DNA of 64,000 bases from Nostoc linckia NIES-25 (GTDB lineage Bacteria > Cyanobacteriota > Cyanobacteriia > Cyanobacteriales > Nostocaceae): positions 19,047 to 83,046 of the forward strand of contig NZ_AP018223.1 of the NCBI RefSeq assembly GCF_002368035.1, read 5' to 3'. Below the pieces are notes generated by a model. The model was not told the origin of the DNA, ran no database searches, and saw only the letters and a program-made list of their open reading frames with translations. Shown here in pieces: positions 14,332-23,458 of the stretch. The translations under genes were made by a program, and so were the position numbers. Positions within the stretch are counted from its first letter, which is position 1; each line of letters starts with the position of its first letter.

Positions 14332-16671
14332 TCAATCGTGAGAATTATGTACATTTTCAATATCGGTGATCGCTAACAATAATGTATCCTCAATTTGCTG
14401 CCGCACTGTGGGAGTTACATCAGCAGCACTGTTGAGACAATCTACCAGTAATTTATTCACATCGTAATATTTTTGGAGTAATTCTTTTTGTTGCTTGTTG
14501 AACTCCCAGTCGTAACCAATATTACGATATTTAATCAGTAAATATCTTAATTGTTTACCCCAAACTTTTCCTTTGGTTTGCCACCACTCTCTAAATATTT
14601 CTGGATTGCTGTCTATATCTGGCAGTTGTGTTTTTAGTTTTTGCAAAGCTTGTTTCAATTTAGAAGTAATAACAAGCTCAATAGCTTCGTTAAAAGCAAT
14701 AGCAAAGGCATGAGCATAATCAAGGGCATCTTTGAAATTGCGCTCAAAGGCCAAGTCAACGTCGTTAAAGCAGGCAATAGTACTGTATAGAAACTCATCA
14801 ACGGCAAGGTCAGAGTCAAAAGCTATGTTACCAACAAGGGCGTATTCAAGGTTATAACCAGAAGTGTAGATCGAGGCGCGATGGCTATGGTAAAGGCTAC
14901 GCTCAACACAAACTAAATAAAAAGCACGAACAGCAGCTGCTTTGTGGCGGGTAGAAACTGAACTAGATTTTTGATACAACCAAGTTAGAAAATATTGTAA
15001 TTTATCATCATTAGCCACTAGCAAATCAATTTTTTGCTTCATTAACTGTAAAATTTCGTCACTATTCGGCAACATATTAACAGTTAGTAAAAATACTTCT
15101 CGCCAGCGCTTTTCAGTCATGTGACTCACCAAATATTCCCAGTTTTGGGCTTGGGATTTCACAATTTTTATAGCATGAAAATACTTTTGAAATATCAAAT
15201 GAGAAAATGAGTAAATTTCCTGCGAACGTTCTATCAATAATCCATGTTCAACTTCAATTGCTTTTAACACTGCTTCGCTATCTAGCTGCAATTTAGCTTT
15301 TCGCAAATAATCAGCAATCAATCCCAGTATTTTTTCCTTTGGCAAAAAGTAATTTTCTGCATCAAAAGTGAGAGCTGCAATTTGAGAAAGCAGCTTTTTC
15401 TTGATTGCCAAATTCAAATCAGTAGCAATGCGATCGCGTTTAATACCTCTAACTTCATCCCATCTACAAAAGAGAATATTTAATGCTTGCTCGTATAACT
15501 TAGCCTGGTTTAATGGGAATTCATTTTTGCGTTGGAACACTAAACAAATCCAATGCAGGAGTAATGGAGTGAAGCTCAATTCTCGGATATGCTGATTTTC
15601 CGGTAGATTTAGTTGATTAATAAATAAATTTCCTTTGGCTTCTCCATCTTCTTTGTATTTGAAAGCAACAGCAACAAACCATTTTTTGGCAAAAACTTCT
15701 ATTTGCTCTTGGTGAAAGTCTGCCACTTGAACTTCAGTAAATCCGTGAAACCTATATTTTTGAGCAGCAATTCGGCAGCTAATAACAAACCGATTTTTGT
15801 AAAATATCTGAGTAAATCTACGAATCTCTATTGTAACTTTTTCTATTTCTTCTATTGATACTTCATCTAATCCATCTAGTAAAATCAGCAGTTTACCATG
15901 AGTTAACAAAGTTTTAGTTAATTCTTTTTCAATATCACAACTGAGAAATTCTTGGGTAATATAGTCAAATAAATTAAATTTGCTATCACTTTTAGCATCT
16001 TCAACAAATTCTTTTGCTCTAATAAAAACTGCTATATGGTTTGGCTGAAACTGACCTTTGTTACACTCAATAGCTAGATATTGTAAAAATATAGTTTTAC
16101 CTGACCCTGGTTTCCCCAGGATCATTAATTTTGAATGTTGTAAGACAGCTTCTAATCCTGCTAATTTTATCTCATACTTATATGTTCTCAGTTGATTAAA
16201 ATTTTGCTCAGATTTAAACTCTTTCAACCAATCATCAATTTCTCGCCATTGCAGGTTATTTATCTCCTCTAAAAAATTTATACTGGTGTAAATGTCCATT
16301 AATTGCACTGTATGAGCAATATCCAACATTTGTATAATGTTGCACTGATTTTGGATTTTTTCTTGGCGTTTTTGCCGCACTTCCCTGACTAATGTATCGA
16401 GGTCAGCATCTTTGAATCGCCCCTTACTACTTTGCTCAAATGCCAGATCTTCCGGTAAACCAGCAACCTTTTGCCAAGATAACCCTAACTGTTGACAAAT
16501 TTGCACAAAACAAGAGCGAGAAACTGACTCACCTGCAAAAAACTTGGAAACTGGTTGGCGTGTAATTCCTAAAGCTGCTGCTAATTTATGCTGGCTCCAA
16601 GTTTTGTCTGTTAAAGCTGTTTTTGCTGCCCTTATGCCTTCTGGTGATGCTCTGAGTCCTTGGCTTGTCAT
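14332..16671 (-). CDS. HTH-NACHT STAND ATPase
   Basis: 779 residues. N-terminal helix-turn-helix (residues 20-70: WSQHKLAAALGITRQPVSKF), a helical linker, then a NACHT NTPase: Walker A MILGKPGSGKTIFLQYL (about 183-199), Walker B LLILLDGLDEV (261-271), and FVISCRIAAQKYRF with the sensor Arg. A helical region follows (WICLVFQRKNEFPLNQAKLYEQAL, SHLIFQKYFHA, WREVFLLTVNML), and a C-terminal helical domain with no LRR, WD40 or TPR repeats. Bacterial NACHT proteins include phage-defence sensors, but others in cyanobacteria have no known role, so defence is only a hypothesis. It stands alone, and the effector could be the HTH or the C-terminal region. No export or membrane segment is seen. Confidence 0.85.
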   Translation of the reverse strand: MTSQGLRASPEGIRAAKTALTDKTWSQHKLAAALGITRQPVSKFFAGESVSRSCFVQICQQLGLSWQKVAGLPEDLAFEQSSKGRFKDADLDTLVREVRQKRQEKIQNQCNIIQMLDIAHTVQLMDIYTSINFLEEINNLQWREIDDWLKEFKSEQNFNQLRTYKYEIKLAGLEAVLQHSKLMILGKPGSGKTIFLQYLAIECNKGQFQPNHIAVFIRAKEFVEDAKSDSKFNLFDYITQEFLSCDIEKELTKTLLTHGKLLILLDGLDEVSIEEIEKVTIEIRRFTQIFYKNRFVISCRIAAQKYRFHGFTEVQVADFHQEQIEVFAKKWFVAVAFKYKEDGEAKGNLFINQLNLPENQHIRELSFTPLLLHWICLVFQRKNEFPLNQAKLYEQALNILFCRWDEVRGIKRDRIATDLNLAIKKKLLSQIAALTFDAENYFLPKEKILGLIADYLRKAKLQLDSEAVLKAIEVEHGLLIERSQEIYSFSHLIFQKYFHAIKIVKSQAQNWEYLVSHMTEKRWREVFLLTVNMLPNSDEILQLMKQKIDLLVANDDKLQYFLTWLYQKSSSVSTRHKAAAVRAFYLVCVERSLYHSHRASIYTSGYNLEYALVGNIAFDSDLAVDEFLYSTIACFNDVDLAFERNFKDALDYAHAFAIAFNEAIELVITSKLKQALQKLKTQLPDIDSNPEIFREWWQTKGKVWGKQLRYLLIKYRNIGYDWEFNKQQKELLQKYYDVNKLLVDCLNSAADVTPTVRQQIEDTLLLAITDIENVHNSHD

Positions 16672-17353
16672 ACTAATTCATAACCATAGCTCATTCATAA
16701 ATGCAGTTGATTTTGAAATATTAATTAGTACCTTTTTTCTATGTCGAGCGATTGATTAAGCCTTTATGTCCATTGATTAGCAATTACTAATTATTCTGCT
16801 GATATCCTTAAACTCAAACTTGTAGTATAGTATATGCTTAAGAGGATAACTACATGCAAATGCACGTTAAATAAATTTTCTTAGGTCTTCTCCACCAGAA
16901 CATATCCCTTGGCTAGAGTACAGTTAAGTAGTTAAAAATTAGAATCTACATTGATTTATGGCTTAGTTTGTAAAGCTTGATAGAAACTTAATGAATCAAG
17001 CAGTGTCGTTCCTTTACAGAGTTGTGGCCATCGCTATTTCTGTAGTGTTTGTTGGATGTATTTGTGGTGATGAAGGCGATCGTTAATGGCACTTATTTTA
17101 GGTGTCTAAGGTTAAATATCACACCATAAAAATTCAATAATATACTAAGGTCATACAATACTCATACAATTGATAAGCATGAAGATGGCTGAAGTTTCCA
17201 GCGACTTCATGGAAAATTAATTGTAAACAAGTACTACAGTAGCGATCGTAGTCAGCAAAGGTCAGCGTGGATATACTTTCAACACAAACACGTAAAGCAA
17301 AACTGGCGCAACAGCTAATTGCCCAATCAACAATAGGCAGCAAGGCAGCATTT
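16672..17353. other. AT-rich intergenic region between divergent NACHT and regulator genes
   Basis: About 680 bases that must hold both promoters. AAGGTCAGCGTGG upstream of GTG 17267 might allow an N-terminal extension of the regulator. The only other coding hint is a 31-codon reading at 16991-17086. Confidence 0.45.
16991..17086 (+). CDS. Possible 31-residue lipoprotein-like peptide
   Basis: Short reading frame MNQAVSFLYRVVAIAISVVF followed by VGCICGDEGDR. It has a hydrophobic stretch, a lipobox-like VFVGC and an acidic end, like entericidin-type peptides. There is no good ribosome site (GATAGAAACTTA upstream), so it may be chance. Confidence 0.22.
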   Translation: MNQAVSFLYRVVAIAISVVFVGCICGDEGDR

Positions 17354-18073
17354 ATGACTATGACCCCTGATACTACTCCGAAAATTCTCATCGTTGATGA
17401 CGACTTCGGCGTCCGAAATCTCGTCTATCGTTTTTTAAGTCGGAAATATCAAATAGAATCGGCAGCAGATGGTAAGACTGCCTTATCCTTGTTTGAGCAA
17501 TTCAATCCATCCTTAGTGATTTTAGATTGGAATTTACCAGATGTTAATGGTTATAGCCTCTGCCAGGAAATGCAGAGTCGTACTAATGTTTTAGTAATGA
17601 TTTTAACTAGTAGAACTGACGAGGCTGATAAAATTAAAATCTTAGCCGCTGGCGCTGATGATTTCATGACCAAACCGTTTAGTCTTGCAGAAGTTGAAGT
17701 CAGAGTCGAAGCGCTTTTGAGGCGAATACGCTACATAAACCCTTCTCCAACACAACGCATAATTTTCAAGCAGCTAGTAATTAACCCAGAAGGTAGGGAA
17801 GTAACACTTAACGATAAACCTCTGGCATTAACAGCCCTAGAATTTAATATTTTACATTTTTTAGCAAGCCATCCCGGTCAAGCTTGGAGTCGTCCACAGC
17901 TAATCCAAAAAATCTGGGGTTGTGACTACATAGGAGATGGCCGAGTAGTTGATGTACACATTGGTCAGCTTCGCAAGAAGATGGAAATCGATGCCAGTGT
18001 ACCAGAGTATATTAAAACTGTACGCGGCTATGGTTACAAATTTGAAGTGCCTGACGACAATACTAATTCATAA
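17354..18073 (+). CDS. OmpR/PhoB-type response regulator, copy 1
   Basis: Start chosen at ATG 17354 (MTMTPDTTPKILIVDDDFG); GTG 17267 would add a 29-residue leader unlike the family. 239 residues: receiver domain with acidic pair DDD, phosphoacceptor Asp in SLVILDWNLPD, Thr/Ser in MILTSRTDEADK and Lys in DDFMTKPF; then a winged-helix DNA-binding domain (LALTALEFNILHFLASHPGQ, GRVVDVHIGQLRKKMEI, YIKTVRGYGYKF). It is paralogous to the regulator at 19541, sharing long identical blocks (DGKTALxLFEQFNP, LCQEMQSR). There is no adjacent histidine kinase, so the partner is unknown. Confidence 0.92.
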   Translation: MTMTPDTTPKILIVDDDFGVRNLVYRFLSRKYQIESAADGKTALSLFEQFNPSLVILDWNLPDVNGYSLCQEMQSRTNVLVMILTSRTDEADKIKILAAGADDFMTKPFSLAEVEVRVEALLRRIRYINPSPTQRIIFKQLVINPEGREVTLNDKPLALTALEFNILHFLASHPGQAWSRPQLIQKIWGCDYIGDGRVVDVHIGQLRKKMEIDASVPEYIKTVRGYGYKFEVPDDNTNS

Positions 18074-18221
18074 AAATTAAGCATTAAGAGTATTATTAGC
18101 GGTAGCGGGGCGTTGAGCCAGTGCTTAATTAGGAGTTTAAGAATTATTCTCCTTTTCCCCTTGTCTGTTCATCTCCCTCACTCCCCACTCGCTACTCCCT
18201 GTGTTTATTAAAAGGCTAGAT

Positions 18222-18848
18222 TTAGCGTAGAAAGCTGCTAACCAACCATAGCAAGATAAAAGTCAGCACCGTAGAAAATTGATTCGACCCCAGATTTATA
18301 AATGATATTTGTGGTAACAACCAGCTAGCAAGTAGGCCTCCGGTAATTAAGCCAATTATTAAACCGATTAGAGTGAATAAAACTGCTCGGCCAAATTTGC
18401 CTTCTTTACGATTGAGAAAGTAAATACCGATACTCACACCAACCACCAATGCTAATTGTAAAACCTGGTCGCCTCCCTCTGGGTAAAACAGGCTAATAGC
18501 ACTCAAACCAAGATACCAAGCTCCTGGTAAGAGGATATCAGCAGGGGTTGGCCGATCTAGTATTCGTTGCAGCCATGCAGGTGAATGCTCGCGAGGGGTT
18601 TGAGTTTCTTTCGGAGGCGATTGTACTCGCAACTCTGGAAACCGGATACGTTCTGGAACTTTGATTTTACCTTCCTGGCGCATCCGTAAGCGATCCATTA
18701 AAATCGCATCGTAAGCTGCTTCAATCACTTCTAGATGCTTGGCATCGCCACTATGTTGCTCGAATAGACGATTACGAGCATCCTGAATTTCATCGAAGGA
18801 AGCCTCTTCTGATACCCCAAGTTTTTCGTAGGGATTTTGATCGCTCAT
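18222..18848 (-). CDS. CPP1-like membrane protein with J-like domain
   Basis: 208 residues. N-terminal degenerate J-domain (NPYEKLGVSEEASFDEIQDA, EVIEAAYDAILMDRLRMRQEG) without the HPD tripeptide. Then a proline-rich linker, and three to four membrane helices (LPGAWYLGLSAISLFYP, LALVVGVSIGIYFLNRK, AVLFTLIGLIIGLITGGLLA, FSTVLTFILLWLVSSF). This is the CPP1-like family (formerly DUF3353); the plant plastid member is a chaperone-like protein for protochlorophyllide oxidoreductase. The cyanobacterial role is less certain. It lies between two paralogous regulators and opposite to both. Confidence 0.9.
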   Translation of the reverse strand: MSDQNPYEKLGVSEEASFDEIQDARNRLFEQHSGDAKHLEVIEAAYDAILMDRLRMRQEGKIKVPERIRFPELRVQSPPKETQTPREHSPAWLQRILDRPTPADILLPGAWYLGLSAISLFYPEGGDQVLQLALVVGVSIGIYFLNRKEGKFGRAVLFTLIGLIIGLITGGLLASWLLPQISFINLGSNQFSTVLTFILLWLVSSFLR

Positions 18849-19540
18849 GGGAGTTTGTTACTTCAGTCTCAGTCAGCGGCAGTCTATTGTCCAAGAAAAA
18901 ACAAATTTAGATTTTCTTTAAATCGAAACTAAAGGTCTCGACTTATATTTTTGCTCTACCAGGATAGTAGCACGAGTTAGTTTAATCGACTTTAAGATTT
19001 AGACTATAGTCACTTTAACATATCACCATAACTCCGTGTATACCCTCATGTCGTTGCTCAGTTCTGGCTCTAATCTAGAATTTGAACTGATAGTACCTAA
19101 AACGCATAGTTTTCATGAAAAAATTAACTTTCCAGTTTCAGATCTGGCAACTTACTGTGCCCTAACGGATTTTTTTTTAATTATACTTACGATCGCTTGT
19201 GGTGCAGAACCGCATCTCGATTTAAAATTGAAACGTTTTGAGTTACCACCTAAGGGATCGAAAAGTCTTGAGTTTCACAAATCGCTTTGGCTGAGGTTTG
19301 AGCGTCTAGTTTGGTAAGCATAACTATTAATAGTCACAAGATCTGCATTTCAAGCAGGTCTGCACTTTAGCTTTCCCCAAGTTTGTCGTTATCATCGCCT
19401 ATAATCCTGATTACAGTAATAATTATTAGAATAATCAGGATGTTCGTGCCCTAGCTGTGTAGATTCTTAATAACTCCCAAAGTGGCAACTGTGTTTTTAC
19501 TCAACTTGCTTGTTAATCTTACGAATTTTTGTGTAAAGTG
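18849..19540. other. Intergenic region upstream of second regulator
   Basis: About 690 bases. One weak reading frame (19036-19317) is noted separately. An inverted repeat AATCCTGATTACAGTAATAATTATTAGAATAATCAGGAT near 19402-19441 lies about 100 bases before the regulator and could be an operator or attenuator. No -35/-10 pair was assigned. Confidence 0.4.
19036..19317 (+). CDS. Doubtful 93-residue reading frame
   Basis: GTG start, MYTLMSLLSSGSNLEFELIV..., ending WLRFERLVW. Composition is unremarkable, no ribosome site and no recognised domain. It could be a fast-evolving gene or simply open by chance. Confidence 0.2.
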   Translation: MYTLMSLLSSGSNLEFELIVPKTHSFHEKINFPVSDLATYCALTDFFLIILTIACGAEPHLDLKLKRFELPPKGSKSLEFHKSLWLRFERLVW

Positions 19541-20266
19541 ATGGTCATGGCTCCCGCCAAGATTCTTGTTGTTGACGACGACCCTGCGGTTCGGAATTTA
19601 ATCCAACGCTTTTTGATGAAGCAGAACTATCAGGTGGAGGCTGCCGAAGACGGAAAGACAGCCTTAAATCTATTTGAGCAATTTAACCCCGATTTGGTAA
19701 TTCTAGATGTGAATTTACCAGATGTGATTGGGTTTAACCTCTGCCAAGAGATGCAAAGTCGTAATGGTGTTTTTGTTTTGATGCTGACTAGCCGTGCTGA
19801 CGAAGCTGACAAAATTCGCGGCTTTTCTAAAGGTGCTGATGACTATCTCACCAAACCTTTTGGATTGGGCGAGCTAGAAGTCAGAGTAGGAGCGATTTTG
19901 AGGCGTCAGCGAGTTATAACTACTGCCGAACAAAAACGCTTGGTATTTGAAAAATTGATGATTGACCCAGTGCGACGGGAAGTGGCACTCAATAACCAAC
20001 CAGTACCCTTAACTGCTCTGGAATTTGATTTATTGCATTTTTTAGCCAGCCATCCAGGTCGAGTTTGGCGGCGTGCAGAACTAATTCAAGAGGTGTGGGA
20101 CTACGAATATGTCGGCGACCAGCGGGTTGTAGATGTACACATCGGTCAAATTCGCAAGAAGATTGAAATTGATGCTAGTCAGCCAGCATTAATTCAAACT
20201 GTACGCGGTGTAGGGTATAAGTTTGAATCTCCTGCTCACTCCCAACAGTTGGAAGCTAAGTCCTAA
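19541..20266 (+). CDS. OmpR/PhoB-type response regulator, copy 2
   Basis: 241 residues from ATG 19541 (MVMAPAKILVVDDDPAVRNL); TTG 19529 is an unlikely alternative. Receiver: DDD pair, phosphoacceptor in DLVILDVNLPDV, Thr/Ser in LMLTSRADEADK, Lys in DDYLTKPFGL. Winged helix: VPLTALEFDLLHFLASHPGR, QRVVDVHIGQIRKKIEI, LIQTVRGVGYKFES. It keeps all phosphorylation residues and is closely related to the regulator at 17354, pointing to gene duplication. The partner kinase is not adjacent. A 32-base palindromic repeat 140 bases downstream may end the transcript. Confidence 0.92.
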   Translation: MVMAPAKILVVDDDPAVRNLIQRFLMKQNYQVEAAEDGKTALNLFEQFNPDLVILDVNLPDVIGFNLCQEMQSRNGVFVLMLTSRADEADKIRGFSKGADDYLTKPFGLGELEVRVGAILRRQRVITTAEQKRLVFEKLMIDPVRREVALNNQPVPLTALEFDLLHFLASHPGRVWRRAELIQEVWDYEYVGDQRVVDVHIGQIRKKIEIDASQPALIQTVRGVGYKFESPAHSQQLEAKS

Positions 20267-20404
20267 GTCTATAGTCTGGAGTTTTTTGACTCTTGACCGA
20301 AACAATTTTGGGTTTGAGATTTTGGATGAAATTTATTTTGGTTTTAGAGCCACCAGGAGGAACTGCCAAAGGTTTAAGAAATTTGAGCAAACTGGTGACC
20401 GTTC

Positions 20405-20436
20405 GTAGGGTAGCACAGCTAACTGTGCTACCCTAC
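20405..20436. repeat. GTAGGGTAGCACAGC palindrome, copy 1
   Basis: 32 bases, 15 of 16 pairs matched. The same palindrome is perfect at 42540-42571. It lies downstream of a regulator gene, so may work as terminator or mRNA end. Confidence 0.65.
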
Positions 20437-20591
20437 ACGCGTTGCGTGGAAATGAGAAGCGCTACATATAGCAGGGAACAGGCAATAGGCAATAGCTAAC
20501 AAGCTTAAAGTCTCTTGATGTTGGGGTTGTAGGGGCAATTTATGTCTTAAAATATGCCTAAAGTGCTATGAGAAGTAACTAATACGAAGCT

Positions 20592-20743
20592 TATATAGGA
20601 CTCATATTTGATTTTTTAAATATACGTAGGGGAGCCAGCCTTTGGCGTAACGCACCATTCTTAAGGATTTGGTGCGTTATGCTTCGCAATAACGCACCCT
20701 ACAGATACTTAAATTTTTTCAATAATAAAATCGGATTCCTATA
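20592..20743. mobile_element. MITE-like element carrying GGTGCGTTA foldback
   Basis: Degenerate inverted ends (TATAGGACTCATATTTGATTT against its complement-like AAAATCGGATTCCTATA) enclose TAACGCACC...GGTGCGTTA...TAACGCACCCTAC. The ends resemble the outer arms of composite repeat B at 11329-11647. Confidence 0.6.
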
Positions 20744-21483
20744 CTATTTTAGATTATTAAAGACTTAGTGATAATCGCCACAAGCGATTCATTTGTCGCA
20801 ATAATTTTTCAAATTGATATCAAGTTTTCTTTTAATTCTAAATCTTGGGCTTTGACTAAATATTTTTGGGAATACGAAAAACTATTGGGAATTTTTTCGA
20901 TCGCAATTTAGCTCGACTTTATCCATTTTTTTCGCAACGCGAACGCTATCGCTAAAACCTTTGGAGCACGGGAGTTTTACTTTTTTCAGTTCATCGAGAA
21001 TCTATGACGCGTAAAAAGTATTTGCCAAAAAGCCAGGGTTTTTGCCGAATAAAGAAAACAAATTCTTAATTTTGGATAAAGTCGAGTTTAGAGGTTATTT
21101 GAAAAGTCTAATTTATTACTCGCTGGGTGACTGGAAGTCGCGGCTACACAAACAAAACTCACACTTCGACAAGCTCAGTGACCGCCTGCGTGGGTTAAAA
21201 ACTCGTGATTTTATATTAGTCCACCTGCGTGGACTTCTCTGCGAGACGCTACGCGAAGCTTGTATAGTAGCGAATTCTATTCGCCCAATACTTTTCAAAC
21301 ATCCTCTTACTCTTGTTTTTGATTTTCATCTCCCCTGCGTACACAACAGCTCTTAAAATCTATTAATGGGGCACGGTAACCCGTGCCCATATAGGGCATG
21401 AGCTAGAATAACGCCCTTCATACCAGTACCTACGGGGTGTCTAGTAGATCAGCTGTTGTTGGTATCACCTTGCGTTTTATTAC

Positions 21484-21681
21484 TTAAGAATGATGAAACA
21501 AAGTTTCCAGATAGACTCTGGCAGCACGGCGATCGCTGTCTCCATTTTGGAGTAAAAACAATGATAGCGCCGCCGTCAATACTCTGTTTTCATCCCAATC
21601 AGGATGGGTTTCTAAGTAGTTCTTTAAAGATTCGTGAAGTGATTCAGGAATTTCTGTAAAAATGCTAACCGTTGCTTTCAT
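21484..21681 (-). CDS. DUF2811-family small protein
   Basis: 65 residues: MKATVSIFTEIPESLHESLK, then NYLETHPDWDENRVLTAALS, LFLLQNGDSDRRAARVYLET. This matches the short cyanobacterial DUF2811 family (recognised from memory), whose beta strand followed by two helices resembles a ribbon-helix-helix protein. That would suggest DNA binding, but no role is established. A strong AGGAGGAAAA site precedes ATG 21681. There is no adjacent toxin, so an antitoxin reading is not supported. Confidence 0.82.
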   Translation of the reverse strand: MKATVSIFTEIPESLHESLKNYLETHPDWDENRVLTAALSLFLLQNGDSDRRAARVYLETLFHHS

Positions 21682-22148
21682 GAGATTTTCCTCCTATGAG
21701 GTCAATCAAGAGGGATAAGTTGCTTGTGGTGAAGCAGCTTCAGGCTACGCCACACAATCTTTCGCCTGCCCGCCAATCTATGCCAACAAATCATGTAATT
21801 TTACACAGTTGATGCCAACGGTTGAACGGACTACAAAAGCAAGCCGAATCATTGTGCGCTAAGAGGGGGTAGGTTTGTCAATGCTGCGAAATGTTAAAAA
21901 GGCTTGTATAAAAGATAAATCCGCACGAAGCAATCGGGCTTTTACCCCATTTTTCGTTACCTTACTTTACAAAAACTCAGTCCCCCAAGTTCGCGATCGC
22001 TGGTAATTAACAATCCCCAGTAGATGGTCAGAAGCTGATTAGCTCGTAGAACACCTGTGGAAAACTGCTAAAATCCCTGTGGAAACCCTGTGGAATTAGT
22101 GAGGAAAATTGCAGTCGATGATAAGAATTACAAAAATGTTATTAAACG
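21682..22148. other. Intergenic region between DUF2811 and MFS genes
   Basis: About 470 bases of divergent promoter region. It contains GTGGAAAACTGCTAAAATCCCTGTGGAAACCCTGTGGAA near 22059-22094 (three GTGGAA repeats) and HIP1 GCGATCGC. No gene seen. Confidence 0.4.
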
Positions 22149-23441
22149 ATGACATTTAAGCTGATGAAATTAGCTTCGCAATTCCAGTTATCCTCATGGT
22201 TGCCTTCGATACATCCCCAGGTATGGAGTTTGGCCATTGGTAGATTTTTTTCGGAAGTTGGCACTGGGTTTACTCTGTTTTACGCGCCCATCTTTTTTGT
22301 CAATGAAGTTGGTTTATCTGCAACCGCCGTTGGTGTAGCCTTGGCTGGTGGCTCGATTTCCGGCATTGCTGGGCGGGTTATAGGTGGTTCTTTAGCTGAT
22401 TCCGGGAATTGGGGACGCCGCCGCACTTTGTTGCTGGCGATGGCGATTTTAGCAATTGCCTCTCTAGTTTTCGCTGCAACCAGTAATTTTACTATTCTGG
22501 TAATTGGTAGCTTGATTCACGGCTTAGGGATAGGTTTTTATTGGCCGGCTGTGGAAGCCGTTGTTGCTGACGCAAGCGTTATTGAGAATCGCCGGGAAAC
22601 CTTTGCTGTTAGCCGATTAGCAGATAATCTAGGGTTAGCGATCGGAATTACGCTAGCAGGGTTTTTGATAGGAATAATCGGGAATTATCGCTGGCTATTT
22701 ATTATTGATGCCATCTCTTTTTTAGTGTTTTTTGGTGTTATCTATGTAGGAATTGCTGAAACCAACAAGCAGGAAACCGACCATGAAAAAACAGAATATT
22801 TTGCTTCTTGGATGGCAGTATTGAAAGATAGCCGTTTCCTCGTCTACATCACAGCTAATATCTTCTTCACAATTTACATTTCGCAAATACATAGTATCCT
22901 GCCGCTTTACTTCAAAAACTTTGTCATCGAAAGTACTGACAAAGGATTTGCTGAAGCTATCATTAGCAGAATATTTGCTTGGCATCTGATAGTGGCTATC
23001 ATCTTTCAGCTACCTATTACCAGCGTCTTAAAACGTTGCTCTTATACACTTGCCCTCACTGTTTCCGCCATTCTTTGGGCAATTGGTTTTGGGCTGATTT
23101 GGTTAAGCGGCACTGCTGCATCTGGTAATTTGGTTTGGGCAATATTGGCATTGGGAGTATTTGCGATTGCCATTGTTTCCTATACTCCATCTGCTGCTTC
23201 TTTAGTTACCGAGTTAGCGCCAGAAAATCAACGTGGTGTTTATTTCTCTATCAACGCTTTGTGCTGGGCTGTTGGCTCTTTTATCGGTCATCCTTTGGGT
23301 GGATGGGCGTTAGACCAACCACGAATAATTACCGATCGCTTTTGGTTAGGCTTTGCTTTGAGTGTGGCGATCGCTGTGGCAATTTTACAGTATTTGACTA
23401 GAGTTTTGGCTGATTCCCAGCCTGAATTTCGCCAAGATTAA
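22149..23441 (+). CDS. Major facilitator superfamily permease
   Basis: 430 residues with about twelve hydrophobic segments in two halves. The first half carries the MFS motif A equivalent (GGSLADSGNWGRRRTLLLAM) after the second helix, and the central loop is short and charged (ETNKQETDHEKTEYF). The second half has the matching VLKRCSYTLALTV and the late SINALCWAVGSFIGHPLGGW. Substrate not evident; this looks like a drug/metabolite efflux or sugar-type MFS family with no obvious partner genes. It is convergent with hisIE, the stops being 17 bases apart. Confidence 0.88.
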   Translation: MTFKLMKLASQFQLSSWLPSIHPQVWSLAIGRFFSEVGTGFTLFYAPIFFVNEVGLSATAVGVALAGGSISGIAGRVIGGSLADSGNWGRRRTLLLAMAILAIASLVFAATSNFTILVIGSLIHGLGIGFYWPAVEAVVADASVIENRRETFAVSRLADNLGLAIGITLAGFLIGIIGNYRWLFIIDAISFLVFFGVIYVGIAETNKQETDHEKTEYFASWMAVLKDSRFLVYITANIFFTIYISQIHSILPLYFKNFVIESTDKGFAEAIISRIFAWHLIVAIIFQLPITSVLKRCSYTLALTVSAILWAIGFGLIWLSGTAASGNLVWAILALGVFAIAIVSYTPSAASLVTELAPENQRGVYFSINALCWAVGSFIGHPLGGWALDQPRIITDRFWLGFALSVAIAVAILQYLTRVLADSQPEFRQD

Positions 23442-23458
23442 GATGACTTGTTTTTCTT

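Larger units (their letters stand above)
20267..21483. other. Repeat-rich intergenic region without credible gene
   Basis: About 1.2 kb holding a palindromic repeat (20405-20436), a MITE-like element (20592-20743) and AT-rich DNA. Fragments such as GAGACGCTACGCGAAGCTT (near 21242) are common Nostoc dispersed repeats. Short open frames here overlap these repeats and are not supported. Confidence 0.5.

Noticed and set aside
21042..21356. 104-codon open frame in the 20-21 kb intergenic region
   Set aside because: Overlaps dispersed repeat pieces (CGAGACGCTACGCGAAGC), no ribosome site and no protein-like pattern.
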